Shown here: positions 1-11,436 of the stretch, piece after piece
How the letters are laid out: the number at the start of each line of letters is the position of its first letter
Position numbering within the stretch: position 1 is the first letter of the stretch
Assembly (NCBI RefSeq): GCF_001619985.1
Contig: NW_017264197.1
Span: 372,001 to 436,000 of the forward strand
Direction of reading: 5' to 3'
From: Xylona heveae TC161
Taxonomy: Eukaryota > Ascomycota > Xylonomycetes > Xylonales > Xylonaceae
DNA: 64,000 bases
Made by a program: the position numbers and the translations under genes
The notes under the pieces: generated by a model
Databases searched by the model: none
Told to the model about the DNA's origin: nothing
Seen by the model: the letters and a program-made list of their open reading frames with translations, nothing else

Positions 1-1
1 A

Positions 2-1529
2 TATGGTGGCTTTGCCGAGATCACATTTAATGCTACTAGTGATGTATACATATCGGTGGTTGCACCTACAAATTCGTCATATTCGGGCATCTGGAATTAT
101 GACGTTGCGGTATCCATTGACGCTCCATATCATAGTGTTGAGCTCTGGAGACCGAACCTACATCTTGTGGATAGCGACACGTACTCTGCCCTCCTCATCA
201 CTGACAATCTCACGGAGACAGCTTCAGACTCTCCAATCTTCCAAGCGTGGAACAGAACCGCGCCACCGTTCGTCATGTTCGCGAACAATGTCAACGAAAC
301 AAAGATACGCGGTCTTGAACACTCATATTGTGGATTGAAGCATAACGCCGAAATTGCTGGCATCGATGACGGTCAAGGGGCCGACATGGTGACTTCAGGA
401 ATGACATTGCGAGGATTAGGCAATAAGCCTAAGGAGCAGTTTTATATCCAGGGACTGAAAGGACACTCGACATATCACGGAATTCTTGCAATGCAAGGAA
501 ATTCTACCAAGGAAGGTGCCGGAGTTGTCGGAGGAGGTGGGAAAGTTTGGCAGACAATGAACTTCACCACCATGACTGGTATTGTCAAATCACAAAAGTC
601 CCCAAACCTTGAAAAGTCACTAACTCAATGCTCTTCCACCAGATGGCAATTGCCAAGTCATTTTCAACTTATCATTCTGCAGCGAAGTTGCCTATGCCGT
701 CCCCTCCAATCCTAAAACATACCCCAATATCGGTGTCCTCACCGAACTCTACGACACCCACGCCGCCAGTCTGTTCAAAAACTTCTCTTACTCTCTTCAG
801 CAGACGCCCTGCAATACCACTAGTTCCGCGCAATACTCTCTTGCCCGCGATTGTGACGACTGCAGCAGGGACTACAAAACGTGGCTTTGCGCAGTGACCA
901 TTCCCCGCTGCGCCGACTTCTCATCTGACCTTCCTTTCCTTCAACCGCGCAACGTCGCCCAGCGATTCATTAATGGAACTTCTCTCAGCCCCTCCCAACG
1001 AATTTCCAATGCATCCTCGCCATCATCATATCTCTCCGCAATAGCCTCATCTTCAGCAACTGCCATACCCGGCTCCGCCTTGCCTTCAGGTTCCTCCCTT
1101 CTTTCGTTACCTTCGTCATCCCCTGTATCTGTCCCGCCATCCACCCTGCCCGGCACCAGCAACAGCCCATTCGGATATGACTGGTATGCCGCTGTCCGCG
1201 CGGCTCTCTACTCTGTTGCGTCGAATTCCTCGCGCAATCCGCTTATTGACGAAATGATCCAGCCCGGGCCGTACAAGGAGATTCTCCCCTGCGAGGACCT
1301 GTGCTACTCGATTGTTCAAAGTTGCCCGGCTAGCTTAGGTTTCGGGTGTCCTTTGCGCAAGAAGGGGCTGGAAGTAAGCTACGGCATGCGAAATGACAGA
1401 GGGGTAATCACGTGCAGTTATTTGGGCGCTGCATATTATTTGAATGCTGCCGAGGCAAGATTTGGTAGTGTGAGAAATGTTGTTGGCATAGCACTCATTG
1501 TGATGGTCTTTATGGGTATATGGGGATAA
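2..1529 (+). CDS. mid1: Stretch-activated Ca2+ channel component Mid1 (5' end outside window)
   Basis: Two exons are visible, 2..578 and 643..1529; the 64-nt intron runs from GTATTG to CCACCAG and joins in frame. The gene enters the window already in frame, so the N-terminus is missing. The product is the C-terminal half or more of Mid1, the extracellular partner of Cch1 in the fungal high-affinity calcium uptake channel at the plasma membrane. Seen: many N-glycosylation sequons in the first exon, a Cys-rich C-terminal domain with conserved spacing (CNTT, CDDCSRDYKTWLC, CEDLCYSIVQSCPASLGFGC), and a hydrophobic tail ending in VVGIALIVMVFMGIWG. The Cys-rich domain and tail are typical of fungal Mid1; the tail could be a membrane segment or a GPI-type signal. 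Converges with SPT4 about 0.9 kb downstream. I am confident of the family. Confidence 0.9.
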
Positions 1530-2433
1530 TGGGGCCGGCAATACTTTAGATTTGCGATTGTGTTGCGAGGCTCCGATCGTGGATTCTTTCGGCTTATCCT
1601 TTTGCCAGATTGAAGGAAATGCCGGCTGTTCTCGGCGACCGGATTCAGCTCGGAGAAATACCTCAAAGTCCAGACATTCTCAATGACGTGATGGGACTTA
1701 TGAGCGGGCAGCGTCCCATGAAAACCGTAACAATGATAAGACACTCGGCGCAAGAAAGAGCGAGCGGAATTCGTGTTCTTGTGCATGGTTCTGAAGAACA
1801 GACAACCAGCATTTAGGTTTCGCAGGGTAATGGTTCGATATGGTACATGATAGACTTGTGCAGAACCATCTTCTGGAGTTGTTGCGGCATTGGGCTTTAA
1901 ATGCGTTTTCTTTTTCTCTTGCACCTTAGAAGCCTATACTATCTATCTAATACTTTTCCCTTTCCCGCTTGCTACGACACCCATATATAGTCAAGCATTA
2001 TATGATTTATCCATTATCGACGAAAAAATATTACGCCACCATATCATGGATCCTCAACTTTTGGAGAGCATTTATCCTTTGATCCTCGTTTCTAATAGTG
2101 CTGACCAAAGTCGCGGCATGTTGTGAAGAGATGCTTGAAAGACATCAACCCAAGACGAGAGCAGGCGTCACCTTGAGCAGAAATATCCCGCTGTCTCTCG
2201 ACAATGTTGCATCGCATTATTTTGTAGATTCGCTTAGCAAGTGCGGAGCACCATCCCAATGCATATTCGAAGAGAACGACATGAGAACATAAGATCATGA
2301 TGAAGGGAGAGGACTTCTCGGAATGAAAAACCAACCCCTCGATAAACTTGATGTCGTCATTGAAAAGCACCTTATGCGCCTAGCCTAACTCCATTTGTGT
2401 CGCCGAAATAGTAAAGGTATTATCGAACTTCTC
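1530..2433. other. Convergent intergenic spacer mid1/SPT4
   Basis: About 0.9 kb between two convergent genes, presumably both 3' UTRs and terminators. Short open frames on both strands show no recognisable domain. Nothing else seen. Confidence 0.6.
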
Positions 2434-3009
2434 CTATTGGTCGTCGTTCGAGGCGCTGCCATCACGACTGTCGGAAAGCAACAGGATCAGCAAATGCGAG
2501 AGTGAGTCAACTAAGGAAAATAAATATGTATCACACTCACGGAATATATTTCACGCCGGATTCCTCAGCATTTTGAATGATGTCCTCGGGCAGCTTTCGA
2601 GGAGTTAGCGACATGTTTTCCAGCTGCTAGGGCTTTCAGCACACAGGCGAGCCGTGACACTCACCTGCCCAATGACCTTGACGGCATAAACACCAGGAAC
2701 GTAACCGTCCAGCCGCTGCCAGCGGGCTACCCAGGATGAAGCGGGATCGGCAAGGGTGATCAAGCCATCATAGACTTGCGATGTGCATTCTTGAATTGCG
2801 TCTGCAGACCCGGCAAGGTGTAGGAACTCTTCGCAGTTGGGGCAGCCTTCGCGCATAAACCTCTAGGTTTCAAAAGTGAGTCAGCGAGGTTGCAATGGGT
2901 ATTTCAGAGTGTTGCGGAGAATACGTACGCTTTGGAGCTGGACGATTGAGCACACCATGCAGGCGCGGAGGCCTCGCTGTTGCCCCGGGGTGACAAAGTT
3001 GGATGACAT
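2434..3009 (-). CDS. SPT4: Transcription elongation factor Spt4
   Basis: Four exons on the minus strand: 3009..2929, 2862..2665, 2593..2541 and 2467..2434, giving 121 aa. Spt4 pairs with Spt5 (DSIF) on RNA polymerase II and promotes processive elongation in the nucleus. Seen: an N-terminal four-cysteine zinc site (CMVC in exon 1, CPNC in exon 2), then the family signature [20 protein letters not shown] and [16 protein letters not shown], and a short C-terminus KYIPRDG. Length matches the family (about 100-120 aa). All introns begin with GT and end with AG, and the zinc finger is split by intron 1. The last exon codes only about 11 residues but keeps the frame to a TAG. Divergent from the PP5 gene. 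Confidence 0.93.
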
Positions 3010-3757
3010 TGGGTGCCTGTTAATACTAAGCAAAAGGAGTCGTTGTCAATCGAGCTATTCGTATTAGAGTACCTTGAGCGTAGAGACCCCGCTCATCAAA
3101 GACACTCCGGTTCTCTTGCCTCGCTCTGAAGACCAGAGTCAACCAGAAAGTTTCTGCGGGAATCTAGACAAGCTCTCTCAAGGAAAGGATGTCAAACAGC
3201 CACAGGGTTGCCGAGTTGTCTGCTGTCGTCAAACGTGTCCAGGATCATCTTGTCTTAACTGATGAGATATGATAATCCTAAAGTTTGTGATTGATGAAAT
3301 AAGCGAATCCCATGAGGCAAGAGGCAAAAGCACGGATCTTTCGGCCATACTGCGTTAGCGTTAACAATCAGACATGCATCTGCCATCCACTAATCCGGAT
3401 CAGGTACTCGCAGGCAACATCGCCAGAAGAAAGATTTCTTATGCGGGAGGAACTGTGGCAAAAGTACCTTCACCGCCTGATTAAGCATTGAAGGTACGGG
3501 CTTCGATGGTACACTTTGAGTAGGCAGAAGCGGCTTCAGCCGAAGGCGCACGAAGGTCGTCAGGCACACGACCTCGGACCAACGACGACTCATCTGCAAG
3601 TCGACTCCCCGTCTCTCATTCCCCACATAACTTCTTTCGTTCTCTTTTGCCCCTCTTTTGGATTTGATCTCCTGCAAGAGTGTCTTGTCTTGTCTTATAT
3701 ACTTCATCATTTTGCGTTTCGCGCCGCTCGGAGAATTTTTAGAACATTAGAGACATC
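3010..3757. promoter_or_regulatory. Divergent promoter region SPT4/PPT1
   Basis: About 750 bp between the start codons of SPT4 (-) and the PP5 gene (+). The last 150 bp before the PP5 ATG are pyrimidine-rich (CT tracts near 3610-3700), as is usual upstream of fungal start sites. No specific element identified. Confidence 0.55.
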
Positions 3758-5541
3758 ATGACTTCGGCGGAGGATGCCGTCGCCCTGAAGAACAAAGGCA
3801 ACGCCGCGTTCAAAGAGCATGACTGGCCCCGCGCCATAGACTTTTATACACAGGCAATTGAGGCCAACGATAAGGAACCTGCCTTTTACTGTAATCGCGC
3901 TCAAGTATTACCCCACATTCATCCCTCTTCTAGCCCGCGGAAGCCGCGGCAAATAATCCTCGTGATCAAGGCTTATGACCATGTGTAGGCACATATCAAG
4001 CTCGAGGCTTATGGATTTGCAATTGCGGACGCGACGAAGGCGATCGAATTGGATTCCGACTATGTCAAGGTGAGCACTGAATGGCCTCCGTGTGTTAATG
4101 CACATTCCGGTCGCTGATTATGATCTCCCTTAGGCATACTACCGGAGAGCCATCGCAAACACTGCCATCCTCAACTCCCGCGAGGCGCTCAAAGATTTCA
4201 AGAACGTGGTCAAGCGCGCTCCCCATGACAAGGAAGCGAAGATCCGTCTCGCAGAGTGCGAGAAGATAGTGCGACGTGTGGAGTTTCTCAGAGCCATAGA
4301 GGTTGGCGATGCTCCGTCAGCTGCTGAAGGCCTGGACTTGGACAACATGACTGTGGAAGATAGTTATGATGGCGTTCGTTTGGAGAAAAAAATGACTCAA
4401 GAATTCATTCATGACATGATTGAGCGCTTCAAGAATGGCAAGAAGATTCACAAGAAATACGTCTACCAGATTATTTTGGCGGTCAAGGAAATTACATACA
4501 ACGAACCGACCATGGTCGAAGTTGGCGTTGAAAAGGGCAAGAAATTGACTGTTTGCGGTGACACGCATGGTAGGTCGCTTGGGTCTTCTACTATTTCGAT
4601 CGATATTTTTTTCACGTGCTAATTATTGGATAGGCCAATTCTTCGATCTTCTTGAAATCTTCCGTTTGAACGGCTTCCCATCCGACGCGCATCACTATCT
4701 CTTCAATGGTGATTTCGTCGATCGTGGATCGTGGTCAACCGAAGTTGCTCTCCTCCTTTACGCATACAAGTGGCTCCGACCGGATGGTTTCTTCCTCAAT
4801 CGCGGTAACCACGAGACGGACGATATGAACCGCGCCTACGGTTTTGAGGGAGAATGCCGGGCCAAGTACAACGAGCGAGTCTTCAAGCTCTTTTCCGAAA
4901 GTTTCTCTGCTCTCCCTCTTGCTACCCTCATTGGAGACAAGTTTTTCACCCTGCACGGCGGCCTCTTCTCTGATGACAACACCTCCCTTGACGACATTCG
5001 GAAGCTCAACAGACACAATCAGAGACAGCCTGGTCAGGAAGGGTTGATGATGGAAATGTTATGGACAGACCCTCAGCCGCTACCTGGCAGAGGCCCCAGT
5101 AAGCGGGGCGTTGGGCTTCAGTTTGGCCCTGATGTTACGAAACGGTTCTGCGAAAAGAACGGCTTGGAGGCCGTCATCCGCAGTCACGAGGTCCGTATGG
5201 AAGGTTACGAGGTCGAGCACGATGGACGCTGTATCACAGGTATATACTTTGTGTTGTTTTATATGTTTTTCATTTTAGACGACGATACTAATCACTTTGA
5301 TTTCAGTCTTCTCTGCACCTAAATACTGCGATAGCACCGAAAACAAGGGTGCTTATATCAACATTGGTCCAGAGCTTAAACTTGAATACCATAAGTTCGA
5401 CGCCGTTCCACACCCAGATATCAAGCCAATGGTAAGCTTGTCTCCCGAGTTTATCAAACCCCAGCTGGGGAAATTTATCCGTCCTAGTGCTAACAGATGT
5501 ATTAGGCATATGCCCAGAGTTCTCTGATGTCGATGATGTGA
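3758..5541 (+). CDS. PPT1: Serine/threonine protein phosphatase 5 (TPR-PP5)
   Basis: Six exons: 3758..3904, 3989..4069, 4134..4569, 4634..5239, 5307..5431 and 5506..5541; 476 aa, close to yeast Ppt1 and human PP5. N-terminal TPR repeats (about residues 5-110, starting ALKNKGNAAFKEHDW) bind the Hsp90 C-terminus; the remainder is a PPP-family catalytic domain. Catalytic motifs seen are GDTHG (split by intron 3), GDFVDRG, RGNHET, an LHGG motif and RSHEV, which carry the metal-binding and phosphate-binding residues. The conserved PP5 C-terminal block (PHPDIKPMAYAQSSL) sits across the last intron and ends in a short MSMM tail. It is a soluble phosphatase that removes phosphate from Hsp90, Cdc37 and client proteins. 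No sign of damage. Confidence 0.95.
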
Positions 5542-6310
5542 TATATGTCATTCGGGAATTGAATAAGAAATTTGAAAAAGCAAACAGCATGTCAAAAAAC
5601 GGTTAGCCAGCACTCGTAAAGGCTTAGCGTGTTTATTTCTGAATCTTCTGTTTTCCACCGGATTTTCTACCGCTGTGAATCTCTTTTACGCTTTCTGGCA
5701 TCTTGCGGCGAATCTAGGCGTCCGGGTCGCAATAGGTAGCCCATAAATCATCTTTTTGGCGTTCTCATTTCTATGATCCTGATATATGATGTCGGGAAAC
5801 GTTGTATTATGGCATCGTATATAGTACTGCATGGCATTGTCATCGATCCGTTAGCGATGAATCCATCTGGGTATTATTGGCGTCAAAAAGTCTGTATCTC
5901 TGTCAGCCTGTGCGTCTGTTGATGAATGAAAACCAAGGACCTAGGTTGTCTTTACAAATTGTTTCATCCTTGTCGAACCGTGGCTGTGGTGACTTTGGCC
6001 ATTACATCGTCACCAACCTTAGTGGAAAAAAAAAAACAACCTTCAACTTTGACCCGTTTGACATGCGTCGCAGTATCCATTTGTGAATGCTTTTTGTGGT
6101 GAGTTTGTGCATTCAACGATAAGATACTCCAAACTGGATGAGGTTCGAAAGGTTGCCTGAGCTCCTCTACTCCGAAATTTATACGGAAAAATGTGACGGA
6201 CGGCAGAATATCTTCTGAAGCACCATCGGGGCATCAATCCTTTATTTCAGTCGAGGCATCTTCCTGTACCCATGGTAAAAGGCAATAGTTTTCAGCTTCA
6301 TGTTCCAGTA
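5542..6310. other. Convergent intergenic spacer PPT1/POP8
   Basis: About 770 bp between convergent genes; contains an A run near 6027-6036. No coding signal that I trust. Confidence 0.5.
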
Positions 6311-6826
6311 TTACCCATGAAAAAGTTCCTGGCCACCCCCGGAAATCATCCCTGCAAGCCAATTTCCTGTCGCGTGCACCCTCCACCCTATGCTTTCGGC
6401 GTCCGCTGTGGTTCCACCTCCGCCTACCCAGCCGCTCACAGCGGCGACGACCGCGCCCATATCCTCTTGAGCCACCCGAAGCCACGCTTGTCTACCTTGA
6501 ACTTTGAGCAGATCGATTGGAATTGCAGTTCCGGTGAGGCCAAGAAACTGGTGCAGCGCGGTCGTAAGGTTTGTACGAACTGTGATATTATCAACCGAGG
6601 GAGGTGCGGAAGAAGGCGGTGCGAAGAGTAACTCGAGTTGGAGGTAAGCCCAAGGTTGGTATTGTTTAAGAGGCACTCCTATATATCTTCTGATCGGAAT
6701 GTCTTCTGTCTCTTCAGAATCGTCGGAATCATTTAGCCGTTTCTTAGAGAGTCTGGTCTCCGAAGAAATATGCTGCAGTGGTTGTGGTTCTGTAGGCGCG
6801 CGGTCGGTTGCAGACACCGCCGTCAT
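6311..6826 (-). CDS. POP8: Ribonuclease P/MRP subunit Pop8-like
   Basis: Single-exon gene of 171 aa. It resembles the fungal Pop8-like domain: a YLQLELLF strand, then DNITVRTNLTTALHQFLGL, a TGTAIPIDLLKVQG segment and a WLRV strand followed by an alanine-rich helix. Pop8 belongs to the protein shell of RNase P (tRNA 5' processing) and RNase MRP (rRNA processing) in the nucleus and nucleolus. The first 45 residues are acidic, Ser-rich and probably disordered; a basic KKR lies near residue 28. The start at 6826 is the first ATG in frame. Divergent from the ESS2-like gene with about 430 bp between start codons. The family call rests on remembered domain pattern, so the confidence is moderate. Confidence 0.75.
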   Translation of the reverse strand: MTAVSATDRAPTEPQPLQHISSETRLSKKRLNDSDDSEETEDIPIRRYIGVPLKQYQPWAYLQLELLFAPPSSAPPSVDNITVRTNLTTALHQFLGLTGTAIPIDLLKVQGRQAWLRVAQEDMGAVVAAVSGWVGGGGTTADAESIGWRVHATGNWLAGMISGGGQELFHG

Positions 6827-7260
6827 GCTGAATACAGAATTTCTTCAGAAGTTCAGAATATATAATCGAGACGCGCACTGATTTCAGTGGAATTGGATAA
6901 TGATTGTGGGCCAGGTTCTCATCTAGAAAAACCAATAACACTACCGTTAAAATTGAGTTACAGTCTCCAAACCATGTGCCGTATTTGAATTGCGGCAGTT
7001 GCCGATTAGCTGCGCGCGAAGGGTGTTCCAGGGACTAGGATGACAACCCTGAATCCGGATTAATGTTTTGCCGCTTACGATGTGGCGTGCACTGACAAAC
7101 GTCAAGTCTTCACTTTCCCAGCATATCTTTCTTTATCACTTCATTCAAATTCAAAGATACCCAAAAGTATTCACACTGTTCTTACAATAGTCTAGTCATG
7201 AATGTTTGATTTCAGCAAAATCAATATTCCGTAAGCTCCTCGTTGACATCATTTCTCGCC
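6827..7260. promoter_or_regulatory. Divergent promoter POP8/ESS2-like
   Basis: 434 bp between divergent start codons, with a CT-rich tract near 7110-7160 on the ESS2 side. No known element recognised. Confidence 0.5.
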
Positions 7261-8682
7261 ATGACGTCCTCGTCGGAGCCTAGCAAGGCTCTCATCACCA
7301 GACGAGCGGAGGATGCAGCTTTAATGCCTCCACCACCTCCCCGAAAACGAATAAAGCGCCCTGCCACCGTAATAGATGAAGACGACTACACTGATGCTCT
7401 ATCTCATATCATTGCTCGGGACTTCTTTCCTGGCCTACTGGAGACGCAGTCGCAGCAGGAATATCTGGATGCCTTGGAATCGCGGGACCGGGAATGGATT
7501 ACGGAAGCCGGAAGGAAGCTGACTCAAGTCATGACGCCCGGGCCAGATGGTCGGCGTGCACGAGGAAGAAGAGGAACAAGCTTGGCTACTCCGCGCATTG
7601 CACAAGGAACCGAGACGCCGCGGGGTTGGGGAGGAGATACACCAGTATCAATTGCATCGGATGCGACATCGGTGACAGAAATAGAGAAGAAACCTGAGGT
7701 CGATACGAACATGAGCTTGAGTTCATTTCAAGCGAAATATACGAGTGAGGATAATGAGAGCTTCAACAAGCTGCTTGACAAGCAAAACGAGAAGCGAGCT
7801 CAAAAATATGCTTGGTTGTGGCACGATAATAAGATCCCTGCTCCGCGGCAGATTGCGCACCGCCAGCGCGAGCAAAAACTGCTGGAAGAATGGAAGGCGC
7901 GCGAGTCTGAAGATGGAAAGTCACAGCTAGAAATCACTGCGCCCGATGACCGCCCCGCGAAGCCCGATGCGTGGAAATCCCGACCTGAAAATCAGCTCAT
8001 GTTCAAGCCGGATTCAATTGAAGACACCCACAAAACGGTTCAACAAGCTGCTGAGGAAGCCTCCAAGGCTGGTCCTAAGGCAGTAATCTACGACAATACT
8101 CGTTTGCAGCTGCATCCAATATCAGCTGACGGCCCTCGACTAGGAAGTGTGCCGCCCTCGCCCTCCTTGTCAGCTGTTCAAGACGCCATTTGTGGTCGAC
8201 CTCGTGCGACATCAACTGAGCCTGGGTTCTCCGGCACTGCTACTCCCCGTGTTAATGGTTATGCTTTCGTCGACCCGGAGCCAACCCCTGCACCATCAAA
8301 TCTGAGTGATTCTTCTTGGAATGATTATTCGCCTCTGCGCCTGGGAGGGCCCATTGACACAACACCAAACCCATTTAAGATCAAGGATAAAAGCCGCCGC
8401 GAAGACCTTCACCATCGAATGGTTGAACGTGTTGCGAAGAACAAGAGGAAATCAACTCCGCAACTTGGGAGTTCGCCCAACACGCCTGTCCCTAAATTCA
8501 CGAGCCAAACGCGCGTCAACCCCGGGAACCTTACGCCTGCGGCTCAAAGGCTCTTGTCAAAGGTGGGAACACCATCAGGGTCGCCGAAAGGTCTAGGTGG
8601 TTTATTTGATGGCAGAACTCCCAAGTTGAAGGAGAGCGGTCTACGACATCGGTGGACACCTACGCCGAAGTCAAATAGATGA
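7261..8682 (+). CDS. Nuclear protein Es2/DGCR14 homologue (Bis1-like)
   Basis: Single exon, 473 aa from the ATG at 7261; the frame is open a few codons further upstream but only from a TTG. Family features: an N-terminal block with DEDDYTDALSHIIARDFFPGL and a following LDALESRD helix; central FQAKYTSEDNESFNKLLDKQNEKR; then AWLWHDNKI; late blocks with KAVIYDNTRLQ, MVERVAKNKRK and LTPAAQRLLSK. These are hallmarks of the Es2/DGCR14 family (S. pombe Bis1), a nuclear protein associated with the spliceosomal C complex. N-terminal basic RKRIKRP could be a nuclear localisation signal. The C-terminal third is Ser/Thr/Pro-rich with several TP sites, likely disordered and phosphorylated. Lack of introns is unusual for this window but not abnormal. 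Confidence 0.88.
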   Translation: MTSSSEPSKALITRRAEDAALMPPPPPRKRIKRPATVIDEDDYTDALSHIIARDFFPGLLETQSQQEYLDALESRDREWITEAGRKLTQVMTPGPDGRRARGRRGTSLATPRIAQGTETPRGWGGDTPVSIASDATSVTEIEKKPEVDTNMSLSSFQAKYTSEDNESFNKLLDKQNEKRAQKYAWLWHDNKIPAPRQIAHRQREQKLLEEWKARESEDGKSQLEITAPDDRPAKPDAWKSRPENQLMFKPDSIEDTHKTVQQAAEEASKAGPKAVIYDNTRLQLHPISADGPRLGSVPPSPSLSAVQDAICGRPRATSTEPGFSGTATPRVNGYAFVDPEPTPAPSNLSDSSWNDYSPLRLGGPIDTTPNPFKIKDKSRREDLHHRMVERVAKNKRKSTPQLGSSPNTPVPKFTSQTRVNPGNLTPAAQRLLSKVGTPSGSPKGLGGLFDGRTPKLKESGLRHRWTPTPKSNR

Positions 8683-10192
8683 CAATGCGCAAGAGTAATT
8701 GCTTGCTTACAAAGATTAACGTAGCTGAATAGATTCCGAAATCGAGTCAACTGAGGCGAAGAATATGAAATTGACATCCAGAACGAACCGGGATAATAAT
8801 CATATTCGATATCGAGTCGTGAATCCGAGCGGGTGCGAGTCGTGGTTGCGGTGCTGCTTGTAAAAGCTGGTAACCCTACCTACAATGCTGAAACTTTGAG
8901 GGGAAGGCAACTCCGGACCTCTTGTTTCAACGAATCACCCAGGCATCTAGCAAGATCTTTCCGGAGCGAATCCTCTTGAAGACCTGCGCTGCATATTTCT
9001 ACGGCTAGCCTTCAAAATTAGAAAGCAATATTTGCGCGTCACGTATCGTGGGCTGTGATGTCCATTGTGGTAGCGCACCGTTGCCTACGATCTCGAAATC
9101 TTCTCCAAATGCAGCCGCTTCGCAACACCCAGCCAAGGAAACTATACCTGCTTAGGCCAGATGGACTCAGGCAGGAGAGGGATATGGTCTGGGCTATGTG
9201 GGATCCCGTAGGTACCTCAGTACCTCAAGAGCCTGCATTCACTCTTAGGCAGGGATATATATGAAGTCCTAGACTTCTAAAACATCCAGTGGGCGCCGTG
9301 GCGTGGCGGTGATGATGAGGGCTGTGTGAGAATCCAAACCACATCTCTCAAGTTACCCTCCGTCACGTAAGCCAACCCCAAAGCTTCCAAGAGTTTCGTT
9401 CCTCTTCGCAGCAAGTTGGTCACCTATGGCTGTAAATCGATTCTCGTACCACGAAGTTAGAATGGGACAGGACTTTGAAGAATCTTAGTCTACTACCTGA
9501 CGCTGGATACCATAGGCAGAGATACAACACTTCAAAAGAAGTGTGAACTCTTTTGTCTCCCATGTCAATCAGCCTTTCTATTCTCAGGAATTTTTTTTTT
9601 TGAAACCCACCGCATTGTGAGCGTGGTGAACAAATGGAATAGTGTCGCTGCCATGCACAGAAAGGGCAAAGAGAAGGGCCAGTTTTACACGGTATATGCT
9701 GGGGACTTGGCAGTTTTCAATGTATTGCCAATCAAGTTGTTCGAGCCGCCTACGGCGCCCACATCCCCCCTTTTTTTCGGCCACTGGGCAGTTAGACGAG
9801 TCCATTCTCTAACTTTCTACCTTCCTTTCAAACCCTTATGAGTTGTGGTCGTGGAGATGTTGGTTTTTGTAATAGAATCCTGCCTCATACCCCTCGACGG
9901 TGGAGATATATTGTGTCTGCCGCGGTTGTTCCCTGTATTCAATGTTAGCCTGCCATATATTTGACACCCTAGAATCATGCAAGTCATTTTAGGTCATTTG
10001 AATTAAAAAATTAAAAGGCATTGATTAGCACCTGTATTGGAGATACGGGACCTTTGAGAAGAATCTATTACTATCTGTCAAGGAGTATAATCATGGACTG
10101 CTCTGATTGAATGCCATAGAGTAACCTCTGTCATTAAAACCACATTTGACGCCGCTCGCACCCAGTAATTCATCGGTAACACACAGGCAAAT
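8683..10192. other. Gene-free convergent spacer, 1.5 kb
   Basis: Lies between the ends of the ESS2-like gene and the F-box gene. It holds an 11-T run near 9591-9601 and a GGTACCTCAGTACCTCAAGAG stretch near 9211 related to the short palindromes seen elsewhere in the window. Short open frames (for example 9055-9264) have no recognisable domain. I see no gene in it. Confidence 0.5.
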
Positions 10193-11436
10193 TTATTGGT
10201 GCTGCGAGGGAGAAATCATTAGCGTATGATTATAAGAATGATTGCTGACCATGTCCTTGTGAGTTGAGGTCACGGGGAAACCCCTCGATGCTAAGAAAAA
10301 GGAGGCGGAAATGGAAAATATAAGATGAAAAACGTACCTCTGGCACCTTCGGTTTCAGTTATGAATAGTGACCCGTCTGCGGCGCGTTGGAATGAAATCT
10401 TGATCTCCTCTGCTCGAGGTCCAAGCCGACGGTATATTCGTACCATATGCACACCGCAGCTCTCGCACGAACAGCATGAATTTTCAACAGGAGATTCTTC
10501 TTTCTCGCTGTGTGCATCCGTCTCCCAAAGTGTTTCCAGCTTGTTCGAGTCAAATGTCTCTCGGCGAGAGTGTCCCTCTAGCGGAGATCCAGTCCCAGAG
10601 CCTAACAACTTTCCGCAGTGCATGCACATGGGCTCTCTAGTCGAGATCCATGTCTTGCAGCCTGTAAGCATAGGGATAGGACCGGGACCATCAGTGATAT
10701 TTGTTTTACGGTCATCAAGCACAATAACTCGAGGCATGTTTAGACAGCAGAACCTCGACGCTGCTCTTTCCTGGAGCATACCCTTAGTGGCCCCACTCGC
10801 GAAATGCGACTTGGATTCGAATCGATCTGCCGCATGTCTTGTTTTACAGAGCATGCACAGATACATTTTTGTTTGCGTTTTCTTCCCGGAATCGTCAATG
10901 GAGTCCAGCTCCAATGGCCCCGTGTCATGCTCGAACAGTCGTGCGACGGCGAACTTTGCGCAAAAGTCGAGCTGATTATAACCAACATCACCTATACCCG
11001 CTTGAAGAAGCCTACATGTGGACTTGAGAGCGATATTCTCTGCTGGTGGAAGAAGACCGCATATTCGACCCAGGACCTTTGCCGGGAGCGTTTCCAGGCC
11101 AGAAAACGAAGTTGGGCTCGCGAAAGCACTTTTGAATACTGGTGTCATGGGCGGTGATTGGGGATCTGCTGCTGGTTCCTTGTCGGTCTTTCGGAGGGCA
11201 GTGAGGACTTTTTTCGGCCATACAGACTTCAAACTCTCCCTTCTGTGAAGAAATCCTCCTGGATGTGCGCTCATTCGACCAGCGTACCAGGACATGGGCC
11301 TCGTTGAGCGTGCGCTTGGTACGCGATGCGGACGGAAGTCAAGAACGAGTCTATCATTGGAGCTAATCGTTGAAGTCTCCAATGCATCTGACGCGGCAAT
11401 ATCATGATCTTGCGTGAACTGTCCGTTCTTCTCCAT
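10193..11436 (-). CDS. F-box protein with Cys-rich C-terminal half
   Basis: Two exons, 11436..10338 and 10290..10193, joined by a 47-nt intron (GTACGT..TTCTTAG), 398 aa. The start is the first ATG of the frame (MEKNG). An F-box of about 40 residues lies near 113-150 (LETLPAKVLGRICGLL, then ALKSTCRLL), which would dock the protein to Skp1 in an SCF ubiquitin ligase. The following half contains paired cysteines: 194/197, 230/231, 271/274 and 321/322/324/327, plus conserved-looking His residues. The spacing suggests one or two zinc-binding folds acting as substrate receptor. The N-terminal 110 residues are Ser/Pro-rich. The last 33 codons depend on the predicted intron; without it the protein would end shortly after the TEGAR segment. 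Specific function unknown. Confidence 0.75.

Noticed and set aside
10325-10975. 216-codon plus-strand frame
   Set aside because: Exact antisense shadow of the F-box gene coding region.
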